Shown here: positions 1 to 12,000 of the stretch, piece after piece | How the letters are laid out: each line of letters begins with the position of its first letter | Numbering within the stretch: the first letter of the stretch is position 1 | DNA from: Lepidodermella squamata | Lineage: Eukaryota; Gastrotricha | Reading direction: 5' to 3' | NCBI GenBank assembly: GCA_047495785.1 | Contig: JBLDXI010000001.1 | Location: 2,976,001-3,040,000, forward strand | Length of the DNA: 64,000 nt | Notes under the pieces: model-generated | Told to the model about the DNA's origin: nothing | The model's database searches: none | Seen by the model: the letters and a program-made list of their open reading frames with translations, nothing else | Position numbers and translations under genes: made by a program

Positions 1-1286
1 CTGGCGGCCGTCAACTCACGGCGAACGGGCTTTCTACGTCTGCATTGCTGGCTACGTCTTGGTCGGAAATGACTCTCTAACCTGCTCATTCGGACGATGG
101 GCCCCGTCAGGTGGGTCGCTTCCAACATGCCGCGAGTCATTCTGCGCGTATCCAGGCGCTTTGCTGAATGGCGACATCGTCATCCTTGGACGCTTTGGGC
201 TCTACGAATTCACGCCAGAGGTTAGCCGACTACGGCACGGCGAACAAATCGAGTTCGTCTGCAAGCCAGACTACCGCCTTATCGGATCACGGAAGGCTAC
301 ATGCGTTAACGGGCGCTGGTCACCCGCTTTCAAGCCTCTTTGCATTCAAAGTGAGTTTCGGAACTTTGGCGCAGTTATGAATATTTTATTTGCTGCCAGA
401 CAGCATTTACTTCCGTGATTTAGACCCGAACCCGGAACATGCAGCGGCGTGGGCTCTCGCTAGTGGCAACAACTTTTCGTTGCCATCAGTAATGAGGCGC
501 CCCGCTGCTGATGTGTCCGGGATCCAGTTGTATCGTAGTCGGCGTGACGCTGACCGCGTTACTATCTCACAGAGTAAGATCCCTTCCAATGCCCATCTCT
601 TACTTGGCTATTCTTTCATATGAACAATATCAGCTTTCATCTTTCATCTTTTCTTCAATTTTCTAAGGCAAGTCCCAACTTTCTCTATCTGCTCTATCAG
701 CGCATGCAAAAAGGCTTCCGAAATGACCGCTCACACTTTCTATAGCGCACCCTTAATATAAAACGTTTCCGAACTTTCATTTTGTGGTTCAATTGTTTCA
801 GAGAACTGCGAAGCAATACTCAGCGCTGAGTACCGGCGCGTTGAAGCTGTCAACTCTTTCAAACTCCTCGGCGAGCAAAACTCCCAGCAGTCACAGACCT
901 CACTTCACCAACAACAGTGGCTACAACGCGATCAAAAAGCCCAAGTTCAAGTGTCACTAACCGGCGCCGGAATCGACCCTGCCACAGCCGCGACCGAGAC
1001 AGTCCGCATCAATTGCCCACCTGGGCTGCGGCCCGTGCCTCCGGACGCCATAGCCACATGTATCGGTGGCAAGTGGTACCCGGCCGTGCCGTCTTGTGTT
1101 GCGATGGCTGAAACGCCGCCTAGCAGCAACACCGGGCTGAAAAAACGCGCGCATGGTGATAACAGCAATTTTTACAACGCAGCAGCTATGTACACTCGGG
1201 CAAGTCATTACGTGGATCCTTACTCGGACAATCGTGACGACGACGAGCGTATTGTTGTGCTGTCGGCTGATGATAACAGGCTGTAA
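1..1286 (+). CDS. Sushi (CCP) domain secreted protein, 3' part (5' end outside window)
   Basis: Three exons fit one frame: about 2-350, 400-573 and 802-1286 (TAA), joined by phase-1 introns of 49 and 228 bases. The first exon carries the end of one sushi domain and a complete second one (paired Cys, Gly-Arg-Trp before the last Cys: GRWAPSGGSLPTC, then GRWSPAFKPLC). The last exon has a third, partial sushi-like unit (INCPPGLRPVP...GKWYPAVPSC) after a Gln/Ser-rich linker, then a charged tail ending DDNRL without a membrane segment. Sushi chains are extracellular binding modules in complement-like, adhesion and synaptic matrix proteins such as Hig and LEV-9. A synaptic role would be inference only. 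The open frame continues to the left edge, so the start and signal peptide are missing. Confidence 0.8.
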
Positions 1287-1420
1287 CGATCACGGCGGAA
1301 ATCTGTAATACGACTGATTCCTGTTAACAGTGCAATCAACGTGTTCTTTTGATATAGCTGAATGTCTTTTTTATGCCTATTTATGTGTGCCAATAATGAA
1401 TTTGATAACTACTGTTGATA

Positions 1421-1426
1421 AATAAA
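1421..1426 (+). terminator. Candidate polyadenylation signal AATAAA of the sushi gene
   Basis: A canonical AATAAA hexamer lies 135 bases after the TAA of the sushi gene, in AT-rich sequence, and is the first such hexamer downstream on this strand. Confidence 0.45.
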
Positions 1427-1472
1427 GGAAAATTTACGAACTTCAAAAGCGTCCTATGCAACGCCGAGAAAG

Positions 1473-1556
1473 AAATCCGGGAAAATTCGGTCTATAAAAC
1501 CGAGTAAAGTACCGAACCGGGTACTTTCGGGTTTTTTCGGGTTTTCTTCGGTAAAA
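1473..1556 (+). repeat. Dispersed intergenic repeat, copy A
   Basis: This stretch resembles 26309-26397 in the same orientation. Both contain, in order, AAATCCG, AAAATTCGGT, AAAACCG, a TACCGAACC core, and a run of GGGTTTT/CGGGTTTTCTT ending in GTTAAAAT or GTAAAAAT. Such a shared, gapped order of short blocks points to copies of one non-coding interspersed element. Confidence 0.55.
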
Positions 1557-4273
1557 ATTGCAATAAGAATCATCTTGCAATGACTAGCGAAAAATTCCTT
1601 TGCGCCAGGTCGGGTCAAAGTTAATCGCCGCCGAATTCACCAGATGTTTATGACATTCACTTGTACTTGTATACAGAAAATTTTGAAACTTGACCTAATT
1701 TTCCCTTATTTTCTGCAATTCTCAAAAAATTACTCCAAGATTTTTAAGTGTAATTTTTGCCTTGAGGGCGAGATAAGACGGACATAATCCCTGACAATGT
1801 CCCGTTTACTTAGAATAGAGAGATTATGCGATGAGCCATGAGCTCGCAGAAAAACCTTTCAATCGATATGCAACATTTTATTTTTATTCACTCAATGCTT
1901 TGTTTTATATGGGGCGACAATGTGCACCATGATTTGCTTTCTCAAAAATAATTGGCGCAAAAACCAGGCCTATATGGCTCATCGATCGATTTCGAATCGT
2001 CCATCCTTCATCTCGCTGACTATCTCATTATTTCCCACAGGTGTGTATAGGGAAAAATAAAAGATGGACGCCTTTTTTACTTATCGATTCAAGTCTTAAC
2101 TATTCAACATTTTCGGTTGCGGCGATCGATTGGAAACTGTCGCAAATTGATATCAAACAACACCATCGCTAAAGCCAGGATATGTCAGAATCTATAGCTT
2201 TTGCAATATATTTCTTGCCGATTTTTTTCAGCTTCATAAAAACGCCCAGTTCCGATTTCACATATCAAAGCAGGCAATATATACGATTTATCGAGAAGTT
2301 TAAAGTGGGCATGTATCGACGCGGACATCGACATCGAACTTAGTTAAAGAGTCATTTAAAGCATGTTAATTGAATTTCGATTGTTCTTTATAGATTTATC
2401 GGAAAAGCAAGACTGCGCAATTTAATGTTTAGACGCGCTTTACATCATGTCGTGCCTAATAACGATAATTAATAATAATGCCCATTTCAACCAGACCAAG
2501 GCTTCCTAGCCGATATTCAGACTTTTTCCGCTTCATTTTTCGGACCAGCCAAAACCAGAAATTTACTAGGAACAAAATATTATTTCTCCTAACTATAACC
2601 CAACTAAAAGTCAAACAAAAATTCTTAGGCAACCGAAAGTTCAAGGGCACCTTTTGCCTGTTTCGGAACCGATTTTCAAAATTTGGTTGCCAGGCGAAGG
2701 CATGCCAACTAGAAATATTTTAAATTCCGAAAAAGGCGAAAGCTATAGGAAATAGGAATTTCGATCTTCGAATTTAATGTTGTTTCGATCTTGGCCAGGC
2801 GAGCGTTTTATTTTTCTGGAAATGCCCTAATACGAATAAAAAATTAAGGACAGTGCCTAATAATTTGGTATTTACGGTAAATTTCTGTTACATTGAAATT
2901 GAGAATCGAGTAGGGTTACAAATAAATCGCAAAATAAATGCCCGAAATTTCCGAAAGCGCATGTTTTTGGTACCCTTTTCAGTCCATTTTTAGTTCCGCA
3001 GTAGCCAAATTTACTTCCGCTAAAAGTAAAGCCCTTTTTATCAGTATTCGGCCATATACCTGGGTTGAAAGTTTCCGTTAGAAAAGCATTATTATATAGA
3101 GATAAACGAAAAATGCACCGAACACTTTGGTAAAACTAATGTATTTATGACCGGCGCATTTTTTGCGAGTGTAATTTTATATCCAACAAAAAACAGTCTG
3201 TAATATAATGTCGGGTCGCAAAAATGAGCGCTAAAAAGGCGCTTAAGACCGGCTTGGGAGGCAAAAAAATCACCAATTAAGTTGTCGCACATGTCGTCTC
3301 GTATTATTTTCTGTTTTTTTCTCTTATATTTTTCGAATCACCAGTTTCGAATCGGTCATTTGAGACGACGTGTTTCACGCTGTTAAAATTCGCACTATAT
3401 ATCGCCTCAGCTGAGTAGAATAAAGCGGAAATTGGCGCGCCCTGAGACTTGTTCATTCGCTTGGCCGGCGTGCAACAAAACAGCCGCCGGCCGTTATCAT
3501 ATCGCCGCTCATTAAATGCGCACAAGAAGTAAATAAAACAATAATTTTTCACGCTCGAACGAGCGAAACAAGTTGTATGGCGAGTCACGCATCACCAGCG
3601 TCGCAGGCGATTTATTCACAGCTATGCTAAAAGGTCCCAGTGAGACATTATAGTTGGGGAAAATGTGTCGAAAACAGCGCGAATTTCGCTGTAAGCACAA
3701 AAAAACGAGGATTTTGCGATTTTTTACACATTATTAGGGACATAGACCATTTGACTCGCCTTGATTTGCTCTTTAATTCTAGGTATAGCTCTAAATGCAT
3801 TTTTCGGAATGTTCGAAATTCGATTTCTGCTTCTTATTTATTGGTGCATGGTGATTTCTTTGCTTTATGCGCCCTTTATTATTATGAGTGTATAATATAA
3901 TACGATATTTCCCCCTGCCTCTTTTAGTTTATACGCTATATAATAATGATAAGTTGTGTGGAAAATAGCGCCCATGCGCCGGTAGCAAGAAAATATTATA
4001 CGAGCTCTTCATCACCACATTTATCGGCGGTTATTCGGTGTTCAGCCGAGCGTGTATAAATATATTGATATCGAAAAAATCCGCCGCTCTTTTATTATCA
4101 TTACACGCAACATCTGTGAGCACTGAGCGCGAAAAATACCAGCGAAAAATCGAGTGTCACAAGGCGCTGTTTCTTATCGCTTTTCTCTACTATTTTCATT
4201 TAATTTTTAGGCAAAAATATTATTATGTGTGTATATGAAAAATGCGTTATTAAATTGAGTTGATTTAGCTGTT

Positions 4274-4939
4274 ATGATGAAAATAAAGGCCGATGATTGG
4301 CGCCAACTGCAGCCGCGCCTTGTCATCATCGTCGGCAGTTATTTCTTCGTTATAATCGGATTGTTGGCGAAAACGAGCGCATCGATCCAGCAGCCGCAGC
4401 AGCCGCAGCCGGACGAAATAGCTTTCAGCAGCGGTAGTTACAGCAACTATTCGATCGTAAACAAGTCATCGACGGCCATGAGCTGTAAATGCAGTTATGG
4501 CAATAACGGCGGCAACCTAACGGCGGTCAATTCCTCGTCGAAATTGGCGCCGATTCTATTCATAAACAGCTCGTCGGTTAATAGCGGATTGGCTAATCGC
4601 AGCAACTCGTCTTTGTCATCGTCGTCATCGCTGCTCGTCTTCGATTGCCCGTGCATGGAGCCGGCGACCACGCCCGACTACTTGGCCATCATCGACACGC
4701 GCGAGCTGCCCGAGATAATACTGTGGAGCTTCCTGTCGTCCGCCATCGGCGTCATGGCCGTCGCCATCTGCCTCGGCGGCTACTACGTCAAGTACCTCAT
4801 CTACGACCGGCCCAACGACCTGGCGCGCGGCATCGGAACCGGCGGCGAGGGCGGTTCCGCACGGCCGGGCCCGAGTCGCGGCGCGGGTGGTGCGAACCCG
4901 GCGTTTCCCAAGTCGGGCAAATTGCATGCAATGACATGA
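4274..4939 (+). CDS. Ser/Asn-rich single-pass membrane protein, unknown family
   Basis: Single open frame of 221 codons. Residues about 17-37 form a hydrophobic signal peptide or anchor (VIIVGSYFFVIIGLLA). The next ~110 residues are rich in Ser and Asn with many N-X-S/T sites (NYS, NKS, NLT, NSS, NRS, NSS). A short Cys pair block (CKCS, later CPC) follows, then a transmembrane segment near residues 150-172 (LWSFLSSAIGVMAVAICLGGYYV), and a Gly/Arg/Pro-rich tail of about 50 residues. The layout suggests a glycosylated ectodomain, one membrane pass and a short cytoplasmic tail. I recognise no family. The 3' half (4620-4930) is much more GC-rich than its surroundings, as real coding sequence is elsewhere here. 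An unrecognised intron cannot be excluded. Confidence 0.6.
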   Translation: MMKIKADDWRQLQPRLVIIVGSYFFVIIGLLAKTSASIQQPQQPQPDEIAFSSGSYSNYSIVNKSSTAMSCKCSYGNNGGNLTAVNSSSKLAPILFINSSSVNSGLANRSNSSLSSSSSLLVFDCPCMEPATTPDYLAIIDTRELPEIILWSFLSSAIGVMAVAICLGGYYVKYLIYDRPNDLARGIGTGGEGGSARPGPSRGAGGANPAFPKSGKLHAMT

Positions 4940-6984
4940 TGTTGAATTGTATATCGATTAGCACTTCTGCAATTTTTTCGATATATTTATTGCTCATGGA
5001 AACCTACTCGTAACTCTATGTATCCATATCTCTTCCGACACGTGGTTTTCATCGCACAAAAAAATCTCTTTTTTTTAACCTAAAAAATAGGCGTAATAAT
5101 TTTTCGAGCGATTCTGAATAATTTGCTTTTTTTAATCTGTCCGATCTTGAAAATTAAGCCTGTAGAAATCATCACTTGAATAATTCTTTCAAATTAATTC
5201 TTCAATTCGATAGGCGTTATTCGATAATAGATTTTTTACAATTTTCAGTCGTTGATTTTTGACTTGGAAATATTCAGAAATTTGTTGCGCTCTGCGCATA
5301 GCCAAATTTGAAGTTTTACAATATTTTAGTTCTCAAAATAATTTCCGATAATTACGAAAAATGATGCTTTATGATTCCCTTTATATAGGCCTCACCTCGT
5401 TAATTTGATTTTTCTTGATTTTAAGAGAACATTTGATAGTTGACATTTTTTACATGTTGAGCATGGAAAGTTTGTAAATGGGTCGCGCAATTTCGGTCCC
5501 ATATAATTTAGTCCCTTTACTTCTAGCACCTATCCTATCCTGCCTTGGTTTCTATAAATCACTGTTATCACTCCACAAGGGCAGAATCTTTGAATTATTA
5601 CAAAAACGTTCGAAATTCGGCCTTCAACGTTCAGTCCCGGTTTCTTTTGTCAGATTTCCAAGTTGAAATGAAAATCTGATGATAAATTGCAGCTTTCAGC
5701 TTTCATCTCCGTCCATCAACTTCTGGTCAGTCGGCAGAAAATGAGCGTGCGGCGATGATTAATTACCACGCCGCTTTTTTCACTGCGAAATACTATGTTA
5801 ATGTCCTGATTACGAGTGCTTTGCTAATTATACATATGACATTATTACCATTCATTCGATTATACCATATATTAAATTTTTCTTAGATGAATGATGAAAA
5901 CGTGTAAAAAGAAATGCTGCTTGCCTTTTGCGTTTATTCCTCTTGTATATATTATTTGTCATCGCATTCTGTAAACATCGCGAAAACAATGCCTTAAAAT
6001 AACTTTTGTAAAATTAATTGCCAGCAGTCGACGCGCGCGCGATATAAATAATAATGCAAAATCTCTGCGCATATCATCTCTCTCTCTCATTTTTTTCAAG
6101 AGTGTTTTTTATGTAAAAACTAAACTCTGATATGATGTGAACAAACGCTGTACGTTTTATATACGAAACTGACGTAACGCGAATTATGTGACACGGCAAG
6201 ATGCGGATACAATTTTTTTGATATGGAAATAAAAACAAACACAAATGATGTATGAAATTGTTGCCTAGTTTTTATTTTGGAGAAAATAATAATTATAGCG
6301 GGCACTCTTTCAAAGACCTTAATATACGCCAGATATATAATCCGGCTGCAGGCTTCACGTGCTGCTTTCGCCCGCCAGTGATGAAAGCTACTTTACTTGA
6401 GCGTTACACAAGCGACTTTGGGAAATAAAAAAGCACTCATATGAGAAATCAAATTAATTCCTATATTTTTGACATGTTTACCTTAGAAAGCATGAAATCG
6501 TAGTATTTCAACAAGCAAGTTCAGGTAAGTTGTTGGTCATTTGGATCTGACTTCATCAATAAAGCCTTAAACAAAATTCAAAGAAATTTGCCTTCGAACA
6601 TCCTTCGAATTCATAACATCTTATAACTCGGAATCATAAGGCTTGAATTTGAATTTTTTTTAATTTTTATCGCCGACATATTTGCACTTGATTTGGCCAA
6701 TTTCTTACCGCCAATAAAGCACTGAGACCGTGCCGATGTGCGACAAACAATGCGGGGCCCTTTTCATGTTTAGTTCACGTCAAACTGTTTTTTTTTCGAT
6801 TATATGCTATATGCACCGGTTTTATGGCCCATATACTTGTACATTGAGATTTGGGTCGGACAATTTTACCGCTGCGCCAACTCGTAAACAAGCGTAAATC
6901 CGATTTATTCAACCGCGTCAGACTTCCCGTAAAGCATCTTGTTTGACAGCTTTCTTAATTTTTTATAATCTTTCGACCGTCAAA

Positions 6985-7132
6985 GCAGCAAATACCTGAA
7001 ACAGCAAACGCGACAAATCAGCAAATTTCCCTTCGAACGATGATGCCTTCTTCATTTAGTAAGTTTTCGCTGGTTTGTCGCGAAATAAAAATGTGCTGTT
7101 TTGTCGCATTCGCTGTTCTGCGTAGTTGCTGT
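6985..7132. repeat. Imperfect inverted repeat (arms 6985-7022 and 7095-7132)
   Basis: The reverse complement of the left arm (GCTGATTTGTCGCG..., about 38 bases) aligns with the right arm (GCTGTTTTGTCGCA...) with roughly three quarters of bases identical. A third, shorter related block (GCTGGTTTGTCGCG) lies in the loop near 7069-7082. This could be a folded mobile-element remnant or a hairpin transcript. Confidence 0.45.
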
Positions 7133-7286
7133 TATGTTGCCGTACTCTTCTCTGACATCCCGTTTCATCTAAAATAATTGTTATCCGAAAAATTGGGGAA
7201 AAACTTGAGTTGGGATCCACTCAATTTTAATTTCCCTTTACATTCCATATTTTTCGATCTGATTTTGGGGCTTCGGCTTATTCAGT

Positions 7287-7588
7287 CCCATTCTTGAAAG
7301 TGGGGTCGTGACCTTTTGTGGGGTCGTGGGATCGCGAAGGTCGCGTCGAGAAACACTTTCTTTTTTTTCAAAATTCACCGTAATTTCATTTCTTTTAAAG
7401 CAAGTTTAGCCCATTTTCAGAAATAATTATGGAAAAATACCATAACTTATTCGCTTGCATGCCAATACATTGCGTAAAATTTCATTATCACTTTTTCACA
7501 AAAATTTTGACTTTTTGAGAGTCATGGGTCGCGACTTCAGTTGAATGAGCAATTAAGGGTCGCGCTAAATTTTAGTCAAGAACCGCTG
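7287..7588. mobile_element. Probable remnant of a non-autonomous hAT-like element
   Basis: The segment carries repeated GGGGTCGTG and GGGTCGCG blocks and ends with AGAACCGCTG (7579-7588), the reverse complement of CAGCGGTTCT. CAGCGGTTCT with nearby GGTCGCGACC blocks is typical of one group of hAT transposon ends. The matching left terminus is eroded and I cannot define target-site duplications, so this is a tentative call. Confidence 0.3.
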
Positions 7589-9034
7589 GGCTAAATATGG
7601 AAAATGTCGGCTGGAGTGGAAATCGAACAAATCACATATAACATCGAATTCGAGTTTTTTAGAATTTCTCAAATCAATCCATGATTATTTCCATTTATCT
7701 AGAGTCATATGGAATCCGCAGAAGCAGATTAAAAAATCGAAAAGCTTATTTTCGTAACCGATAAAATTTGTAATTATATAGTGAGCTCACAGGCCCAAAA
7801 AATATAAGAACAGTGAATTTTCCTTCTTTACCATACAGTTATATTTGTCTCCCCTTAAAAATAATTTTCCGAATATTCCATTCGCGCACTTTTTAGGCAT
7901 CATAGTCGAAGGATTTGATATTTTTCAAGTTGGGCTAATATTTACCTTAGAGTTTTGCAAAATGGTCGCAAAATTGGTATGATCACCTCAATGAGAGCGC
8001 AACATTTATTCTACCTTTAATTTAATTTTGTTCATTAATTATCATGTTTGGATGCACCTTTTTGAGATAATCAAACACTATAATAAAGGCAAAATGCGTT
8101 TTCAATTTAAAGAGCAGATTTGGTAGCGTTTGAGATAAAACGACCATTTTGTTGATGAAACAATTTTATTCACGAGGACAAGTCAAGCACAGGTGAAGAG
8201 CGAACTTAATTTCACCTGAAAAATATTGAAATGAGGCAAAAAGCGGCGCACTCTTTTTGTTGTGGCCAACACGGTTGGCTCGTTTTCACCCGGTGAATAA
8301 ACAAATACCGCAGAAAACGCTGAAACTACTGCTATTTAGGTCTTAACAAGAAAGAGACGTGCATCTGCTCAGCTGACAGGTTGGTATATACGCACTTGTA
8401 ATATATTGTTACGGATTCGGTTTTTATAAATTAAAAATAATAAAGTGAGCGCGCGCGCGGCCGCAAAAACACGTCGCGCGTGTTTTGGCGCGTCGACAAT
8501 GCATATCTCTCGAGGCTTTGAGAGCTTTTACTGTTATTACGCGTCATTATAGGCCCAGCCATATGCGCGCGCCTGCGAGATCTTTAAGGCTGCTGCCACA
8601 AGTAAATAACAACTACTTAGCGCAACAAAGGCACATCTCGACATCGTGGTGGTGAAAAAACGAGGCGCAGCGCGACTAAATTTAACCGCCGATTATTCAT
8701 CTCTCGCTATTGAGCTGAACGTTATACGCGCAGCGCCTATATTACGATTGTAAATATGTTATTTGAAAACCATCACCATTCCGCCGTGAAAATTCAGCCC
8801 CGAGTCATTTCTTTGCTCTGCCTTCCTTTCACATATATATAGCCCCGGCTTAATGTCTTTATTTTTGTAAACAAACCGAAAGTCGTCGAAAGTCAGGCTC
8901 TAGTACCAGAAAAACAACACTTCGACCCAATTTTTTTCTAGTTATTTTTGTCCGACCTTGTACACACATGAAAACAAAAATGGGACATGTCTGTCATTAT
9001 TTCGGCTAATTTTTTCTCTTATAGGGTTTTAATC

Positions 9035-12000
9035 ATGCGGAAACCCTGCGCATTGGTGACAAGTTACGTCACCTTGCTGATTATCGAAAGTGTTCGAAGT
9101 CAATTTTTGAACCAGCCCTGCTTCTCACATGCCGACTGCTCACCGCCGAATTCGTTCTGCAGCCGGTCGCAAATGGCGGCGTGGAAGGGCGTGTGTTCTT
9201 GCCTGCCCGGCTACGTCGCCACAAGTTTGCGGACGTGCTCGAAGGAGAACCGGTTCAAATTAGCGCTTTCTTCCTCATCGGCGGTGAGCGTTCTCGGGAA
9301 GTCTTGTACGCGGCATGCGGATTGCACGGCGGTGGACATCAATTCCGTGTGCCAGCAAGCTCCGCCCGTTTGCAAGGAACCTAATGCATTTTGCGCCTGT
9401 CCAACCGGATTCAAAGCTGAAAACGGGAAATGTAGAAGAGGTAAGAATCTTTCTCAGAATTTCGCAGAGAAGCTATTCTCAAAGCCTCATGATTGAGCTT
9501 ACTTAAAATCAGCAATCATCCTTCATCCTTAAGAGATAAGTAAAAAATGGAGAAATTAGTTCTTTTCGGGGTTTTGCAATGGAGTAAGGATGCCTTCCTA
9601 GTATGTATAACTTCGAACTGGGGAAATACCAGGTTCCAAAACTTATGGGACATGCTCTAGAATTGCTTTTTATTTCCAGCTGTCCATTTGGGTCAACATT
9701 GTGGCGACGGATTTGTCTGCATCGATCCGCGGACGAAATGTGACTCAGCGACGCGAAAATGCGCATGTGATGCCTCTTCAAAGGTCCACCCTACAAATTC
9801 TAGCAAATGCGTAGCCAACACTTCGAAATCTGACTTTGGCAAGCACTGCGCTGTAGATGCTGATTGTTTCGATGGTCTCGAGTGTAGCAGCGGCTTTGAA
9901 TGCACCTGCCCGCCCGGGTTCAGCTACGACCCGACTAAGAAGATCTGTATGGCAAACGAATTCGGCGATCCTTGCACTGGAGATGATGATTGCTTTGCCC
10001 TGAAATCTTCCCGGTGCGATAACAAGTCTTTAACATGCGCTTGCTCAGAAAGGGCTAATCCAACCGTGGTTAGTATCAGTGGAACCACGAAAACAGTCTG
10101 CCTTCCTGTTCCCAGTAAGTTTTGAAGAACTTCAATCATTCATTTGCTTATCGATTATTTTCCTTTTAGGGACGTCTCGGCAAATGGGAGAATCTTGCGA
10201 TGAAAATGAGGGCGAAAGTGTTTTTCGGAACTTTTGCAGACCTCCTCTCACCTGCCAAGCTTGCTCATTGGACGGAACAACAAAAGTGTGTACAATGGCT
10301 TCAGTACCCTCGGTAGACACTACTGCGAAATCTCCTACAACCGCGAAAGTTAGTATACCGAAAGTTCTACTCGACAACAAGTGTCAGAGCGATTCTGATT
10401 GCCGCGATGTGAAGAACGCGGTTTGCGACACAGTTGCACTGAAATGCACGTGTAATAAGGGTTTCATCCGCGAGGACGACGATTTATGCATTCCATTTGC
10501 GGAAGATGGCCGAAATCTTACCGTTAAACCTAGTCTGTTCTTCAAGCAAGCAAGAGGGAAAGGATCTATTGGAGCGTCTTGCCTTACCAACGACGACTGT
10601 TCTGCTGTGGCTAAAGCTATTTGCGACCCGAATAGCAACTCGCCAAAATGCATCTGCCAGAAGGGTTTATTACCAGTTTCTGGCAATTGCGTTGAAAAAT
10701 TAAGCGTGACAACTGTTGCTGGATCTAGCCTTGGGCGGAGATGCGAATATGACGACGAGTGTCAGTCAACATCAAATGCTATTTGCGACCCCGAATCGGA
10801 TCAACCAACCTGTGTTTGCGATTCAGAGTTAGGGTTCGTCCAAGAAGGTCCAACCTGTGTTAAACCCAGAATTGTCGCCGCGGCCACGACACAAGTGCCT
10901 GTCGGTGCTGTTACCGCAGCTAGACGTCAATCTGGCTCGTTGGGCGATCCATGCGAGTATGACGATGATTGCAAGATTCCCAATTCTCTATGCGACTACG
11001 AAAGCCCCAAGCCTTCCTGCGTTTGCGACTTTGAATACGTAGCTTTAGGCAGTGTCTGTGTTAAAAAAGGCGCCACCATCACCGATAGGCCTCTAGCTGT
11101 CATCACCACCGCTAGGCCTCTAGCTGTCATCACCACCGCAAGGCCACAAGCTGCCGTAACCACTGCTAAACCCTCCTCAATCAAACTTGGAAGCGCATGC
11201 CAATACGACCCAGATTGCAACAAAGCAATTCCTAATGCAATATGTCTGTCTGACGGTACCAAGAAAACTTGCTCATGCGAGTCGGGTTTCTTAGCATCGG
11301 CGGGAAGGTGCATTGGAAGAGTGATACCCGCGATGACCACGGTGAAGTCAATTGTTGCTGCAGTCACCACTGCGAAACCTGTTGCCTCAATGCTGGGGAA
11401 AGACTGCGAGTACGACGACGATTGCACAGTGACTACGCCAAACTCGTACTGCGATGATACCCTCGTCTGTGTTTGCGAAACAGATTTCGTGTCTTCAGGT
11501 GGTCAGTGTGTCAAAGCAAGCTCCGCCCTTACTACAAGAAGACCTGGAGTAACCACAGCTCAGCCGAAAGTTATCGGAAAAGCATGCGAATACGATGATG
11601 AATGCCAGGATGTCCCTAACGCGATTTGCAATGTAGCCCTACCTAAGCCAGTATGCTCTTGCAACGTTGGTTTCGACGATTTCGGGAATATGATGTGCGT
11701 GAAGAAGGGCTCAATTACTACAGCGAAACCTTCGAAAATGCTAACCTTAGATTCTGCATGCAATAGGATTACAGACTGCGCGTCTATCACAAATGGTTAT
11801 TGCGACGATGCCGGTTATTGTTCCTGCAAGATTGGCTTCATGCCATCTGGACCGATGAATTGCAGCCCTGTTAAGCAGAATCAGCCTGCAGCATTACCTC
11901 TCGGAAGTGCTTGTAAAGTTGGGGTCGACAAATGTCAAACAGCTGATGCAGCCTGCGTGAATCAAATCTGCCAATGCCCAAGTGGTTATAAGGCCGGATT

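Larger units (their letters stand above)
1287..4273. other. Intergenic, AT-rich, no gene recognised
   Basis: About 3 kb of AT-rich sequence. The short open frames here have no recognisable motif or splice continuity. It holds one copy of a dispersed CCGG/TTCGG-rich repeat (1473-1556). The last few hundred bases before the membrane-protein gene at 4274 presumably include its promoter, but I see no convincing core element. Confidence 0.5.
4940..9034. other. Intergenic, 4 kb, no gene recognised
   Basis: AT-rich sequence with no supported exon. Structures seen inside: a CT run near 6076-6090, an inverted repeat at 6985-7132, and a fragment resembling a non-autonomous hAT element at 7287-7588. 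A TTTTTTCTCTTATAG acceptor-like site ends at about 9024, just before the EB1 start codon, so EB1 may have a 5'-UTR intron or receive a trans-spliced leader. Confidence 0.5.

Noticed and set aside
2456-2723. Overlapping short open frames on both strands
   Set aside because: AT-rich composition, Phe/Lys/Arg-rich translations, no motif and no splice continuity.
4625-5013. Open frames on both strands overlapping the 4274-4939 gene
   Set aside because: They arise from the GC-rich 3' half of that gene and read as Arg/Ala/His-rich low-complexity sequence.
10996-11427. 143-codon open frame on the minus strand across EB1 exon 3
   Set aside because: It is a shadow of the Cys-module coding strand, which has matching splice sites and motifs on the plus strand.
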